A stretch of DNA of 64,000 nt from Achromobacter arsenitoxydans SY8. Its GTDB lineage: Bacteria; Pseudomonadota; Gammaproteobacteria; Burkholderiales; Burkholderiaceae_B. The notes beneath the pieces were generated by a model, which worked only from the letters and a program-made list of their open reading frames with translations, was not told the origin of the DNA and did not search any database. The stretch spans positions 42,745-106,744 of the forward strand of contig NZ_AGUF01000058.1 of the NCBI RefSeq assembly GCF_000236785.1, in the 5' to 3' direction. This document shows positions 45,005 through 57,654 of the stretch, piece after piece. Within the stretch, counting starts at the first letter, position 1, and each line of letters starts with the position of its first letter. Position numbers and translations under genes: made by a program.

Positions 45005-45451
45005 TCATTCTGGCGCTGGCGAGGCATTGGAATCAGGCCAGGGATCAGGGTTTGGACCAGCCCCGGAATGGGGGCCGGCAACGTGCGGCTGTGGCGGCGG
45101 CGCAGGCGCGTATGCGCCTGCGGGTTCGTGCAAGACCACGGAATTGCCGCCCGCGCGGCACGCTGGTGCGGCCCCGCGGCCGTCTGTGGCATGTTGCTTG
45201 CGGGCGGCCAGGACCGGCGTAGCGCCCGACCTCCCGTGCGCGCAGAGGCGGCAGGCCAGTTGCATGGCATTGCGGGCGTTCAGCTTGACGAAGATTCTGG
45301 CGCGGTGGGCCTCTACCGTGCGCAGTGAGATGCCCAGGTCGATGGCGATGACTTTATTGGCCCGCCCGGCGGCCACGTAGTCAACGATCTGCCGTTCACG
45401 GGCAGTAAGGGACGACAGGATGGCATCCAGATCGGGGCTGGGCGACGGCAT
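45005..45451 (-). CDS. Short LuxR-type DNA-binding protein with Pro/Ala-rich tail
   Basis: The ATG at 45451 (MPSPSPDLDAIL) gives 148 aa; an upstream frame adds 23 residues without support. A LuxR/FixJ-type helix-turn-helix occupies about residues 10-72, with LTARERQIVDYVAAGRANKV and the recognition helix ISLRTVEAHRARIFVKL. No receiver or ligand domain precedes it. The last 70 residues are Pro/Gly/Ala-rich and probably disordered, ending at the convergent terminator. It could be a stand-alone regulator. The target is unknown and the ribosome-binding site is weak. Confidence 0.75.
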   Translation of the reverse strand: MPSPSPDLDAILSSLTARERQIVDYVAAGRANKVIAIDLGISLRTVEAHRARIFVKLNARNAMQLACRLCAHGRSGATPVLAARKQHATDGRGAAPACRAGGNSVVLHEPAGAYAPAPPPQPHVAGPHSGAGPNPDPWPDSNASPAPE

Positions 45452-45568
45452 GGGCGGCTCGCTTGCAATATAGGATTGCAACCAGTCTGCCCGGACGCCC
45501 CGTCCGCCGTAAGCTGGCAATTCTGACAGGGGCGGATGAAAACGCCCCGGTATGGCCGCGCTATGGCA

Positions 45569-47365
<1,797 letters not shown>

Positions 47366-47554
47366 TCAGTCTGCCTGATACACGTACGGCTTTTGCGGCA
47401 CGCGCGCCGCGCGGAAGCCTTCCAGCAGCTCCGAGTCCTGCGGTTTGTCCCAAAGGCGGGCGCGGCCCTCGCGCTGGCGCTCTTCGGTGCCAGGGTGGGA
47501 TTGCTTGTAGTCCTTCAGGAAAAGGGTGATCTCGGATTCGTAGTTGGTCGCCAT
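47366..47554 (-). CDS. DUF3460 family small protein
   Basis: The 62-aa protein matches the DUF3460 family of short betaproteobacterial proteins: it opens MATNYESEITLFLKDYK and contains LWDKPQD near the middle. No membrane segment or metal site is visible. It is the first gene of a probable DUF3460-scpA-panC operon and lies 98 bp from the divergent MFS gene. Function is unknown. Confidence 0.88.
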   Translation of the reverse strand: MATNYESEITLFLKDYKQSHPGTEERQREGRARLWDKPQDSELLEGFRAARVPQKPYVYQAD

Positions 47555-47652
47555 GGCACCAATTTCAATGGGTTTCGGATCTCCGGAGTTTACTTCACGG
47601 CGGGCTTAACCCCGGCGTTACAATCTTCGGGCACCCATCGCCGCCTCCCGAC

Positions 47653-49093
47653 ATGTCCGCAGAATCCGCAGCAGCCGCCAATCCCGCTCCGCCATCAACC
47701 CTGGACGCAGCGCGCGCGGCGCGCATGATTCCCTTCATCGTGGGCTGCGCGCTGTTCATGCAGATGCTCGACGCCACCGTCGTGGCCACCGCCCTGCCGG
47801 CCATGGCCAGGGCCCTCGGATCCACGCCGGTGCGGCTCAATGTGGCGATCACATCCTATTTGCTGGCCGTCGCCGTCTTCGTGCCCATCAGCGGCTGGGC
47901 GGCCGACCGCTACGGCGCCCGGCGCGTGTTCATAACCGCCATCGGCCTGTTCACCCTGAGTTCCGTCGCCTGCGCCCTGTCCCAAGACCTGCCGCAACTC
48001 GTGATCTCGCGGATCGTGCAGGGGATGGCGGGCGCCATGATGGTCCCGGTGGGCCGCATCATCCTGCTGCGCACCGTCCCCAAGCAAGACCTGCTCAAGG
48101 CCATGTCCTTCCTGTCCATCCCGGCGCTGCTTGGGCCGGTGATCGGCCCGCCGCTGGGCGGCTTCATGGTCACGTACATGTCGTGGCACTGGATCTTCCT
48201 GATCAACATCCCGATCGGCATCCTGGGCATCTTCCTGGTGCTGCGCTTTGTGGCGGAAATCCGCGAAGAAACTGCCCCGCGGCTGGACTGGGTGGGCTTC
48301 CTGCTCAGCGCCGTCTGCCTGGCCACGCTGGTCAGCGGCTTCGAGGCCATCGGCCGCGACGTGATGCCGCTGCCCGTGCTGCTGGGCCTGATCGGCCTGG
48401 GCATCGCCTGCGGCCTGCTGTACGGCGTGCACGCCCGGCGCGTGGACCACCCCATCATTGATCTTTCCCTGATGCGGATTCCCACCTTCGCGATCTCCAC
48501 CCTGGGCGGCAACCTGTGCCGCTTTGCCGTGGGCGCCACCCCCTTCCTGCTGGCCATGCTGCTGCAGGTGGGCTTCGGCCTGACGCCGTTTTCGGCCGGC
48601 CTGATCACCTTCGCCAGCGCCGCCGGGGCGCTGCTCATGAAATTCGTCGCCACGCCCATCGTGAAACGCTTCGGCTTTCGCCGCGTACTGACCTTGAACG
48701 CCCTGCTCACCGGCCTGTTCATCGTGGTCTGCGGCACGTTCAGCCCCGCCACGCCGGTATGGCTGATGATCGCCATCCTCCTGGTGGGGGGCTTCTTCCG
48801 GTCCTTGCAGTTCACCGGGGTAAATACGCTAACCTATGCCGACATCCCCCCGTCCAAAATGAGCCGCGCCAGCAGCTTCTCGGCCATGGCGCAGCAACTG
48901 GGCATCACCCTGGGCGTCGGGGTGGCCGCGGTCACGCTGAACGTCAGCATGTCCTTGCGCGGCGCCGAAACCCTGGCGATCAGCGACGTGGTCGCGGGCT
49001 TCATCGTCATCGGCCTGCTGTGCATGGCATCGACCTTCTCCTTTAGACGCCTCGACCCTCAGGCCGGGGCACACCTGAACGGCGCGAAAAACA

Positions 49094-49107
<14 letters not shown>
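47653..49107 (+). CDS. MFS drug exporter of the DHA2 (EmrB/QacA) type
   Basis: The 484-aa membrane protein has about 14 hydrophobic segments. DHA2 motifs are present: [17 protein letters not shown] in TM1, [13 protein letters not shown] (motif A) and [12 protein letters not shown] (motif C of antiporters) in TM5. It should export hydrophobic compounds by proton antiport. Its last 14 bases overlap the start of glpK, so the exporter and glycerol kinase are co-transcribed. That pairing is unusual. No EmrA adaptor gene is adjacent. Confidence 0.92.
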
Positions 49108-50620
<1,513 letters not shown>

Positions 50621-51018
50621 GCCTCACACCAGTACTTGGCGATGGCTTAGTGGTCCGGTGAAACATCGCGCAGCGCCATCGCCCCGACGCAAGACACCGC
50701 GTAAGCCCCAAAAGGCCGCCCGCGCGGCCGGCCTGGGGCGGGCCCCGCAAGACGCTCTAACCCCACCCCGGCGCTGGCAAGAACCTAAAGAACCCCGCCC
50801 GCCCCAGCACCCGGCAAAATCCAACCACTGAAGCCCGGCGTGGCGGCGGCCTGGGGTGCGCGGGGCGTGTAGATGCGCCCGAGGGAAACCGTAGGGAGCC
50901 GAAGGCGGACGAGGTTGACAACGGGGAAGTCCGGAGCGAACGCTCCGGACCGCAATCGTAGCCCCGCGCGCCCCAGGCCGCCGACGCGCCGGGCGTCAAA
51001 AGAACCTGACACTCCCCA
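50621..51018. other. Convergent intergenic region occupied by the dispersed repeat
   Basis: This 398-bp gap separates the convergent glpK and indolepyruvate oxidoreductase genes. It is almost filled by the repeat copy at 50672-51000. No promoter or gene is expected here; the hairpins of the repeat probably serve as the terminator for both genes. Confidence 0.7.
50672..51000 (+). repeat. Dispersed intergenic repeat, full copy 2
   Basis: It aligns with 2848-3190 over its whole length. Landmarks in order are GACGCAAGACACCGCGTA, the GGCCGC/GCGGCC hairpin closed by GCCCC (50705-50709) and GGGGC (50735-50739), GGGCCCCGCAAGACGCT, CTGGGGTGCGCGGGGCGTG, GATGCGCCCGA and the arms GTCCGGAGCG and CGCTCCGGAC (50929-50950). 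The segment between the GATGCGCCCGA block and the palindrome is the most diverged. It lies between two convergent genes. Confidence 0.82.
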
Positions 51019-54000
51019 TCAAGCCGCCCGCACCCCAATAGCAACCACCCTGGCGCTGAACTCCTTCAGCAACGCCTCCCGCACCGCCTCCGCCCGAACC
51101 ATCGACGCCTCCTTGACGTGCCCGTACCCCCGGATCTCCTCGGGCACGCTCGCCAGGGCCACCGCCCGGTCCAGATTTCCCCGATTCAGCTTCGACAGGA
51201 TCGCCGACATGGTCTCGCCGTATTCGCGGATGAGCTCGCGCTCGGCCCGCCGTTCCTTCGTATACCCAAACGGATCCAGCCTGGACCCGCGCAAAAACCG
51301 CAGCCTGGCCAACAGGCGGAACACCCGCAGCATCCCCGGCCCATAGCTGCGCTTGATCAGATGCCCGTCCTTATCCCGCCGCGCAAACACCGGCGGCGCC
51401 AGGTGAAAACGCAGCTTCCAGTCCCCTTCGAACTGCTCGCCCACCCGCTTCACGAACTCGCCATCGGAATACAGCCTCGCCACCTCGTACTCGTCCTTGT
51501 ACGCCATCAGCTTGAAGTAATAGCGCGCCACCGCCAGCGCCAGCCGATCGGTTCCTGTGGCATCGCGCTCCGCGCGCGCCACCTTGTCCACCAAGTCCGT
51601 GTACTGCTTCGCATACGCAGCGTCCTGGTACTGCGCCAGAAACGCCTTGCGCACCGCCACCACCTGCGCCAGCTCGCCCGCCGGCTTCTTCAATTCCACC
51701 ACCGGGCTCGCCGCGCGCGGCCGCTTGATCTCGATAATGTCCTGCGGCTTGGCGGCCGGCACGCCGCCGTTGGCCATCAGCCGCGCCACGCCCGCCGCAT
51801 CGTGCGCCGCGCGCCGCCCCCAGGCGAAGGCCGCAAGATTCAACGGCACCTGTTGCCCATTGAGCTCGATCGCGCGCAGCAGCGCCTCGCGCGACAACGG
51901 AATCCAGCCCTTCTGGTAGGCATAGCCCATCATCAGCGGATTCGAATAGATGGCGTCGCCCAGCAGCACCACGGCCATCGCCGCGGCATCCACCGCGTCC
52001 AGGTGGTCCTTGCCGCAAGCCTCCTGCAGCCCACCGGTCAGGCTCGCCGCCGGGAGCGTCCAGCCAGGATTGGACACGAACGCCGCGGTCGGCGCGGTAT
52101 CGCTGTTAAGCAGCACCCGCGTGCGGCCCGGGCTCACCCTGGCCATCGCGTCCGCGCTGGTCGCCACGACCAGGTCGCCGGCCAGCAGCAGGTCCGCCTC
52201 GCCCATCGCCACCCGCGTATTCATCAGGTGATCGGGCGAGCCCGCCAGCACCACATGCGAATACACCGCCCCGCCCTTCTGCGCCAGGCCCGCCATATCC
52301 AGCACCGAACAGCCCTTGCCCTCCAGGTGCGCCGCCATGCCCAGCAACTGCCCGATAGTCACCACCCCCGTGCCGCCCACGCCCGCAATGAACACCCCAT
52401 AAGGCTGATCCAGCGCATGCGCACGCGGCAGCGGCACGTCCTCGTCAGGCGCCTCGTCTTCCTGGGCCAGCGCGGCCGGCTTTTTCAGCTTGCCGCCTTC
52501 CACCGTCACCAGGCTGGGGCAAAAGCCCTTCAGACAGGAAAAATCCTTATTGCAGCTCGATTGATTGATCTTGCGCTTGCGCCCGAACTCGGTATCCAGC
52601 GGCTCGACCGACAGGCAGTTCGACGCCGTGGAGCAGTCACCGCAGCCCTCGCATACCCGTTCGTTGATGACCACGCGGCGCGCCGGATCCGGATAGGCGC
52701 CGCGCTTGCGGCGGCGGCGCTTCTCGGTAGCGCAAGTCTGGTCGTAGACCAGCACCGACACGCCCGGATGTTCGCGCAGTTCGCGCATCACGGCATCGAG
52801 TTCGTCCCGGTGCCGCACCGGCACGCCCGGCGCCAGGTCGCCCACGTCCAGGTACTTGGCCGGGTCATCGGTCACGATCACGATTTTCTCGATGCCTTCC
52901 GCCGCCACCTGCCGCGTGATCATGGGCACGCTGATGGGCCCGTCCACCGGCTGCCCGCCCGTCATCGCGACCGCATCGTTGAACAGAATCTTGTACGTGA
53001 TGGGCGCCTTGGCGGCCACCGCCGCGCGTATCGCCAGCAGCCCCGAATGGAAGTAAGTGCCATCGCCCAGGTTGGCGAAAACGTGCTTTTCCTCGGTGAA
53101 CGGCGCCTGTCCCAGCCACGGCACGCCTTCGCCCCCCATCTGCGTGAAAACATCCGTGCCGCGGTCCATCCACCTGACCATGTAATGGCAGCCGATGCCC
53201 GCCATGCCGCGCGAGCCCTCCGGCAGCCGCGTCGAGGTATTGTGCGGACAGCCCGAACAGAACCAGGGCTTGCGTTCTTCGACCACGCGCGGGCGCGCCA
53301 GCGCCTGTACGCGTTCGCGGATGAACGCCAGCCGCGCCTCGATGCCCGCGCGCACGTCGTCCGGCAGTTCAAAGCGCATCAGGCGCGCCGCGATGGCCTT
53401 GGCGACCATGGCGGGCGAAAACTCGTAGTGCGCCGGCAGCAGCCAGTTGCCCTGGGGCACGGACCACTCGCCGCCGTCCTTGTCGTCGAACTTGCCCACC
53501 ACGCGCGGAATCTTCTTGCCGCTGCCGATCCAGCTGAACAGCTCTTCCTTCAATTGATATTCCAGCACCTGGCGCTTTTCCTCGACCACCAGAATCTCGT
53601 CCAGCCCCTCCGCGAACCGTTGCATGCCGGTCGACTCCAGCGGCCACACCATGCCGACCTTGAAGAGGCGCAGGCCGATGCGCTTGCACACGTCGTCGGA
53701 CAGGCCCAGGTCCGCCAGCGCCTGGCGCGTATCGAGATAAGCCTTGCCCGAGGTCATGATGCCGAAGCGGGCATCGTGCTGCGGCACCTGCCAAAGCTCG
53801 CGATTCAGCCCGTTCGCGCGCGCGTAGGCCAGCGCCGCATACAGCTTGTAGTCCAGGAGCCGCGCCTCCTGCTGCAGCGGCGTATCCGGCAGCCGGATGT
53901 TCAGGCCGTCGGCCGGCAGCTGGAAATCCTCGGGCAGCAGGATCCGCACGCGCTGCGGGTCCACGTCGACGGACGCGGAAACCTCGACGATGTCCGTGAT

Positions 54001-54633
54001 GCACTTCATGCCGACCCACACGCCCGCGTAGCGGCTCATGGCCCAGCCGTGCAGCCCGTAATCCAGCACTTCCTGCACACTGGACGGGAACAGCGCCGGG
54101 ATCATGCAGGCCTTCAGGATGTGGTCGCTCTGGTGCGGCAGGGTCGAGGACTTGGCGGGGTGGTCGTCCCCCGCCACCACCAGCACGCCGCCATGGCGCG
54201 AAGTGCCCGCAGCGTTCGCGTGCTTGAAGACGTCGCCGCAGCGGTCCACGCCGGGCCCCTTGCCGTACCACATGCCAAAGACGCCGTCGTACCGGGCGCC
54301 CGGAAACAGATTGACCTGCTGCGAGCCCCACACGGCGGTCGCGGCCAGGTCTTCGTTGATGCCGGGCTGGAATTCGATGTGGTGGGCCTTCAGGTGCCTG
54401 GCCGCCTTCCACATGTTCTGATCGACGCCGCCCAGCGGCGACCCCCGGTAGCCCGACACGAACCCCGCCGTGTTCAGGCCCGCCTGCGCGTCGCGCATCC
54501 GCTGCATCATGGGCAGCCGCACCAGGGCATGGATGCCGCTCATCCAGGCGCGGCCGGATTCCAGGGTGTACTTGTCGTCGAGCTGGACAGATTCAAGCGC
54601 CGCGCGGACGGCGGGCGGAAGCGGGGCATTCAT
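51019..54633 (-). CDS. Indolepyruvate ferredoxin oxidoreductase, fused alpha-gamma type
   Basis: The start at 54633 (MNAPLPPAV) follows a GGAG five bases upstream and gives 1204 aa. It is a thiamine-diphosphate iron-sulfur enzyme that oxidatively decarboxylates aryl or branched 2-oxo acids to acyl-CoA. Parts in order are a pyrimidine-binding/alpha region (1-420), a ThDP-binding beta-like region with CSGCPHNTS and GLGxxT-like GDGTYFHSG (about 480-700), Cys-rich clusters CEGCGDC and SCNKDFSCLKGFCPS, and a gamma domain from GVGGTGVVTIGQLLGM to the end. It stands alone. Aromatic amino acid breakdown is its likely role. Confidence 0.93.
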   Translation of the reverse strand: MNAPLPPAVRAALESVQLDDKYTLESGRAWMSGIHALVRLPMMQRMRDAQAGLNTAGFVSGYRGSPLGGVDQNMWKAARHLKAHHIEFQPGINEDLAATAVWGSQQVNLFPGARYDGVFGMWYGKGPGVDRCGDVFKHANAAGTSRHGGVLVVAGDDHPAKSSTLPHQSDHILKACMIPALFPSSVQEVLDYGLHGWAMSRYAGVWVGMKCITDIVEVSASVDVDPQRVRILLPEDFQLPADGLNIRLPDTPLQQEARLLDYKLYAALAYARANGLNRELWQVPQHDARFGIMTSGKAYLDTRQALADLGLSDDVCKRIGLRLFKVGMVWPLESTGMQRFAEGLDEILVVEEKRQVLEYQLKEELFSWIGSGKKIPRVVGKFDDKDGGEWSVPQGNWLLPAHYEFSPAMVAKAIAARLMRFELPDDVRAGIEARLAFIRERVQALARPRVVEERKPWFCSGCPHNTSTRLPEGSRGMAGIGCHYMVRWMDRGTDVFTQMGGEGVPWLGQAPFTEEKHVFANLGDGTYFHSGLLAIRAAVAAKAPITYKILFNDAVAMTGGQPVDGPISVPMITRQVAAEGIEKIVIVTDDPAKYLDVGDLAPGVPVRHRDELDAVMRELREHPGVSVLVYDQTCATEKRRRRKRGAYPDPARRVVINERVCEGCGDCSTASNCLSVEPLDTEFGRKRKINQSSCNKDFSCLKGFCPSLVTVEGGKLKKPAALAQEDEAPDEDVPLPRAHALDQPYGVFIAGVGGTGVVTIGQLLGMAAHLEGKGCSVLDMAGLAQKGGAVYSHVVLAGSPDHLMNTRVAMGEADLLLAGDLVVATSADAMARVSPGRTRVLLNSDTAPTAAFVSNPGWTLPAASLTGGLQEACGKDHLDAVDAAAMAVVLLGDAIYSNPLMMGYAYQKGWIPLSREALLRAIELNGQQVPLNLAAFAWGRRAAHDAAGVARLMANGGVPAAKPQDIIEIKRPRAASPVVELKKPAGELAQVVAVRKAFLAQYQDAAYAKQYTDLVDKVARAERDATGTDRLALAVARYYFKLMAYKDEYEVARLYSDGEFVKRVGEQFEGDWKLRFHLAPPVFARRDKDGHLIKRSYGPGMLRVFRLLARLRFLRGSRLDPFGYTKERRAERELIREYGETMSAILSKLNRGNLDRAVALASVPEEIRGYGHVKEASMVRAEAVREALLKEFSARVVAIGVRAA

Positions 54634-54818
54634 GTCTACTCCAGTATCCTGATGCCCCCACCAGCTTCGCGCGTTGGCTCCGAGGAGCGCACGCGGGCCA
54701 ACAAGGGCCGTGAAAGTGAAGTCCCGGCGCGTTAGTCTGGCGGAATCGCGCTTCTCGTCCTTTCGGTTGTAACCGCTGCCCCCCACCCCGGCAATAGGGC
54801 GATGCGATAATTGCCCGC

Positions 54819-55901
54819 ATGGACTTCGCCCCTCGCATCGTCGCCTGGCAACGCCAGCATGGCCGCCACGATCTACCCTGGCAAAACACCCGGGATCCCT
54901 ACCGGATCTGGCTATCCGAGATCATGCTGCAGCAAACGCAGGTGGCCACCGTCATTCCCTATTACGAGCGCTTCCTGCAACGCTTTCCGGACGTCGCGGC
55001 GCTGGCCGCCGCCTCGCAGGAAGACGTCATGCCGTACTGGGCGGGACTGGGCTACTACGCCCGCGCCCGCAACCTGCACCGCTGCGCGCAGGAAATCGTG
55101 CGCGACTGGAACGGGCGCTTTCCGCCGACCGCCGAGGCCATCGCCACCCTGCCGGGCATCGGCCGGTCCACCGCCGCGGCCATCGCGGCATTCGCCAATG
55201 GCGAGCGCTCTCCCATCCTGGACGGCAACGTCAAGCGCGTATTCACGCGCCACTTCGGCATCGCGGGCGATCCCGCTAAACGCGAGGTCGAACAGCGTCT
55301 TTGGGCGCTGGCGCACGCGCAGGTCGATGCCGCGCCCGGACTGGACATGGCCGCCTACACGCAGGGGCTGATGGATCTGGGCGCCACGCTATGCACGCGC
55401 GGCAAGCCCGCCTGCGACAGGTGCCCGGTGATGGATAGCTGCGTGGCCCGGCGCGAAGGCCGCCAGGCCGAGCTGCCCACGCCCAAGGCGCGCAAGGCCA
55501 TCCCGGAGCGCGAGACCTGTATGCTGGTGCTGCGGCACCAGGGCGCGTTCCTGCTGCAGCAGCGGCCCGAGCCCGGCATATGGGGCGGTCTGTGGAGCCT
55601 GCCCGAATTCGACGCCGCGGGCGATCCCGACAGCGCCTCCCGCGCGCTGGGCCTGGAACCGGAGCAGCGCTTCGAACTGGCCGCCTTCGCCCACACCTTC
55701 ACGCACTACCGGCTGCACATCCGCCCCTGGCTCGTGCCCGTGCGGGCGGCCAGCCTGCGCGAACCGGCCTTGCCGGAACGCTGGGTGCCGGCCGAAAAGC
55801 TGGGCACGATGGCGCTGCCCGCGCCGGTGAAGAAATTGCTGCAGGGTCTGGTGGACGCCGGGATGCAGGACAGCCTGTTCGGCGAAAAGGGCGCGGCGTA
55901 G
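54819..55901 (+). CDS. mutY: Adenine DNA glycosylase MutY
   Basis: The 360-aa base-excision repair enzyme removes adenine mispaired with 8-oxoguanine. Catalytic E34 (SEIMLQQTQV), the helix-hairpin-helix LPGIGRSTAAAI (111-122), catalytic D135 (LDGNVKRVF) and the 4Fe-4S ligands C192, C199, C202, C208 are all present. The C-terminal Nudix-like 8-oxoG-recognition domain (from about residue 230) includes GGLWSLPEF and the FTHYRLHI segment. It is divergent from the oxidoreductase gene with 185 bp between them, and two GGTGTC/GACACC palindromes follow its stop codon. Confidence 0.97.
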   Translation: MDFAPRIVAWQRQHGRHDLPWQNTRDPYRIWLSEIMLQQTQVATVIPYYERFLQRFPDVAALAAASQEDVMPYWAGLGYYARARNLHRCAQEIVRDWNGRFPPTAEAIATLPGIGRSTAAAIAAFANGERSPILDGNVKRVFTRHFGIAGDPAKREVEQRLWALAHAQVDAAPGLDMAAYTQGLMDLGATLCTRGKPACDRCPVMDSCVARREGRQAELPTPKARKAIPERETCMLVLRHQGAFLLQQRPEPGIWGGLWSLPEFDAAGDPDSASRALGLEPEQRFELAAFAHTFTHYRLHIRPWLVPVRAASLREPALPERWVPAEKLGTMALPAPVKKLLQGLVDAGMQDSLFGEKGAA

Positions 55902-55915
55902 ACATTCTCTGCGTG

Positions 55916-55978
55916 GGTGTCTGACACCCGCGCGGCACTGTCTCAAGCCCAAGACTGTCTCTCCCGGTGTCAGACACC
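55916..55978. repeat. Pair of GGTGTC-N-GACACC palindromes at a convergent gene end
   Basis: Perfect copies lie at 55916-55928 (central T) and 55966-55978 (central A). The second includes the stop codon of the leftward XRE regulator gene. Between them is a short segment with two ACTGTCTC-like pieces. They sit where a bidirectional terminator would be expected for mutY and the XRE gene. Confidence 0.7.
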
Positions 55979-56794
55979 GGTCCCGCTCAGCAGCATCACC
56001 AGCTTCAAATCCGGGTGCGTCGCCAGCCGGAAGGTGATCTGCTGATACGCGAGCTTGCCGCGGCGCGGGTGCTGGAATTCCCGCAGGCCGCCTTCGCGCT
56101 CCACGACCGCGTGGCGCGTCCACCAGTGGGAGAAGACCACGCTCTGCCGGCTCAGGCTGTCCAGCAGCGCCAGCACCGCCGGCTCGTCCAGATGCGCCCC
56201 GGCATCGGCGCGGAATTCCGCCACCACGCGGCGGGCGCGCTGGTCCCAGTCCACCACCAGTTCTCGGGCGGCGGGGTCCAGAAAGATGTAGCGCAGCAGA
56301 TTCGGCTCGGGGTCGCGCTGGGGCCAGTCGTCGAACAGGTCGCGCAGCGGCTCGTTGCAGGCCAGCACGTTCCAGGCGCGATCCAGTACATAGGCCGGCG
56401 CGTTGATCGCGTTCACGCATTCCTGCAGCGGCCCGGGCGCTCCGCCCGCGTCATCGCGGGCGTGCTGCGGATCGGCGCAATCGGCCAGGTCGAACAGGTA
56501 GGCGCGTTCCGCGCGCGCCAGTTGCAGCACACCGGCGATGCGCGACCACACCGACGGCGACACCGACACTTCGCGCCCCTGTTCGATCCACGTGTACCAG
56601 GTAACGCTGATGCCGCACAGCTGCGCCACCTCTTCGCGCCGCAGTCCTGGCGTGCGGCGGCGCGAGCCTTCCGGCAGGCCGGCCATCTGGGGCGTGATGC
56701 GTGAGCGCGCGCTGCGCACGAATTCGCCCAGCGCCTGGCGGCGCAGGTGGGAGCCTTCGTGGCCGGCGCCGCCGGCCTGGGGGGAAGTAGTCAT
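55970..56794 (-). CDS. XRE family regulator with MmyB-like ligand domain
   Basis: The start at 56794 (MTTSPQAGG) gives 274 aa. An N-terminal Cro/C1-type helix-turn-helix (about 20-85) contains RTPGLRREEVAQLCGISVTW and YTWIEQGREVSVS. The C-terminal MmyB-like domain (about 105-270) has the family blocks PAYVLDRAWNVLACN and NLLRYIFLDP. These regulators often control a divergent neighbour, here the methyltransferase gene 89 bp away. The last codons overlap a GGTGTC/GACACC palindrome. Confidence 0.93.
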   Translation of the reverse strand: MTTSPQAGGAGHEGSHLRRQALGEFVRSARSRITPQMAGLPEGSRRRTPGLRREEVAQLCGISVTWYTWIEQGREVSVSPSVWSRIAGVLQLARAERAYLFDLADCADPQHARDDAGGAPGPLQECVNAINAPAYVLDRAWNVLACNEPLRDLFDDWPQRDPEPNLLRYIFLDPAARELVVDWDQRARRVVAEFRADAGAHLDEPAVLALLDSLSRQSVVFSHWWTRHAVVEREGGLREFQHPRRGKLAYQQITFRLATHPDLKLVMLLSGTGV

Positions 56795-56813
56795 ACCAGG
56801 ATAAACAATGGGC

Positions 56814-56842
56814 TTGTACGTGTATACGGGCCCGCCTATCTT
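56814..56842 (+). promoter_or_regulatory. Sigma-70-type promoter of the methyltransferase gene
   Basis: A -35 box TTGTAC (56814-56819) and a -10 box TATCTT (56837-56842) are separated by 17 bases. The start codon is at 56884, so the leader would be about 35 bases. A GTGTATAC element lies in the spacer and could be part of an operator for the divergent XRE regulator. Confidence 0.6.
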
Positions 56843-56883
56843 AGCGCCTGCACCCGCCCCACCTTCACGATTCAAGGATTTCC

Positions 56884-57654
56884 ATGACTACCAGTTCGCA
56901 TGACGCCGCCGTCGACCGCCAGTTCAGCCCGCGCGCGGCCGCCTACCTGACCAGCGCGGTCCACGCCCAGGGCGAAGACTTGCTGCAGATGGCGGGCATT
57001 GCCGGCCGTCATCCCGCCGCGCGGGTGCTGGACCTGGGCTGTGGCGGCGGCCACGTGAGCTTTCACGTCGCGCCGCTGGTCGCTCAGGTCACCGCCTACG
57101 ACCTGTCGCAGCAAATGCTGGACGTGGTCGCGGGCGAAGCCGCCAAGCGCGGGCTGGCCAACCTGGGCACCTGTCAGGGCAAGGCCGAATACCTGCCGTT
57201 CGGCGACGGCGAGTTCGACCTGGTGATGTCGCGCTATTCCACGCATCACTGGCAGGACGCGGGACGCGGCCTGCGCGAAGCCTTCCGCGTGCTCAAGCCC
57301 GGCGGCACGGCCGTGTTCGCCGACGTGGTGTCGCCGGGCGAACCGCTGCTCGATACCTGGCTGCAGACCATCGAAGTGCTGCGCGACACGTCGCACGTGC
57401 GCGACTACTCCGTGGCCGAATGGACCCGCATGCTGACCGAGGCGGGCTTCACCCTTCAGGAACTGGCGCCTCGCCGCCTGCCGCTGGAATTCCAGTCCTG
57501 GGTCACGCGCATGCGCACCCCCGACACGCTGGTGGCGGCGCTGCGCCACATGTGCGGCATCGCGCCGGACGTGGTGCGTGCGCACTTCGAGGTGCGCGAT
57601 GACGGCTCTTTCACCAGCGACACCGCGACGATCGTAGTGAAAAAGCCCGCCTGA
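56884..57654 (+). CDS. Class I SAM-dependent methyltransferase
   Basis: The 256-aa enzyme has a UbiE/YcgJ-like Rossmann fold. Motif I is VLDLGCGGGHVSFHV (residues about 43-57), followed by the acidic end of strand 2 VTAYDLSQQML, and motif II/III around FDLVMSRYSTHHW and LKPGGTAVFADV. The methyl acceptor cannot be predicted. A promoter with good boxes precedes it, and it is divergent from an MmyB-type regulator that probably controls it. Its stop codon directly abuts that of the convergent uxuB-like gene. Confidence 0.92.
   Translation: MTTSSHDAAVDRQFSPRAAAYLTSAVHAQGEDLLQMAGIAGRHPAARVLDLGCGGGHVSFHVAPLVAQVTAYDLSQQMLDVVAGEAAKRGLANLGTCQGKAEYLPFGDGEFDLVMSRYSTHHWQDAGRGLREAFRVLKPGGTAVFADVVSPGEPLLDTWLQTIEVLRDTSHVRDYSVAEWTRMLTEAGFTLQELAPRRLPLEFQSWVTRMRTPDTLVAALRHMCGIAPDVVRAHFEVRDDGSFTSDTATIVVKKPA

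Noticed and set aside
51118-54735. 1205-codon plus-strand frame opposite the indolepyruvate oxidoreductase gene
   Set aside because: Its length only mirrors the real gene; the opposite frame has Cys clusters and ThDP motifs, this one has none.
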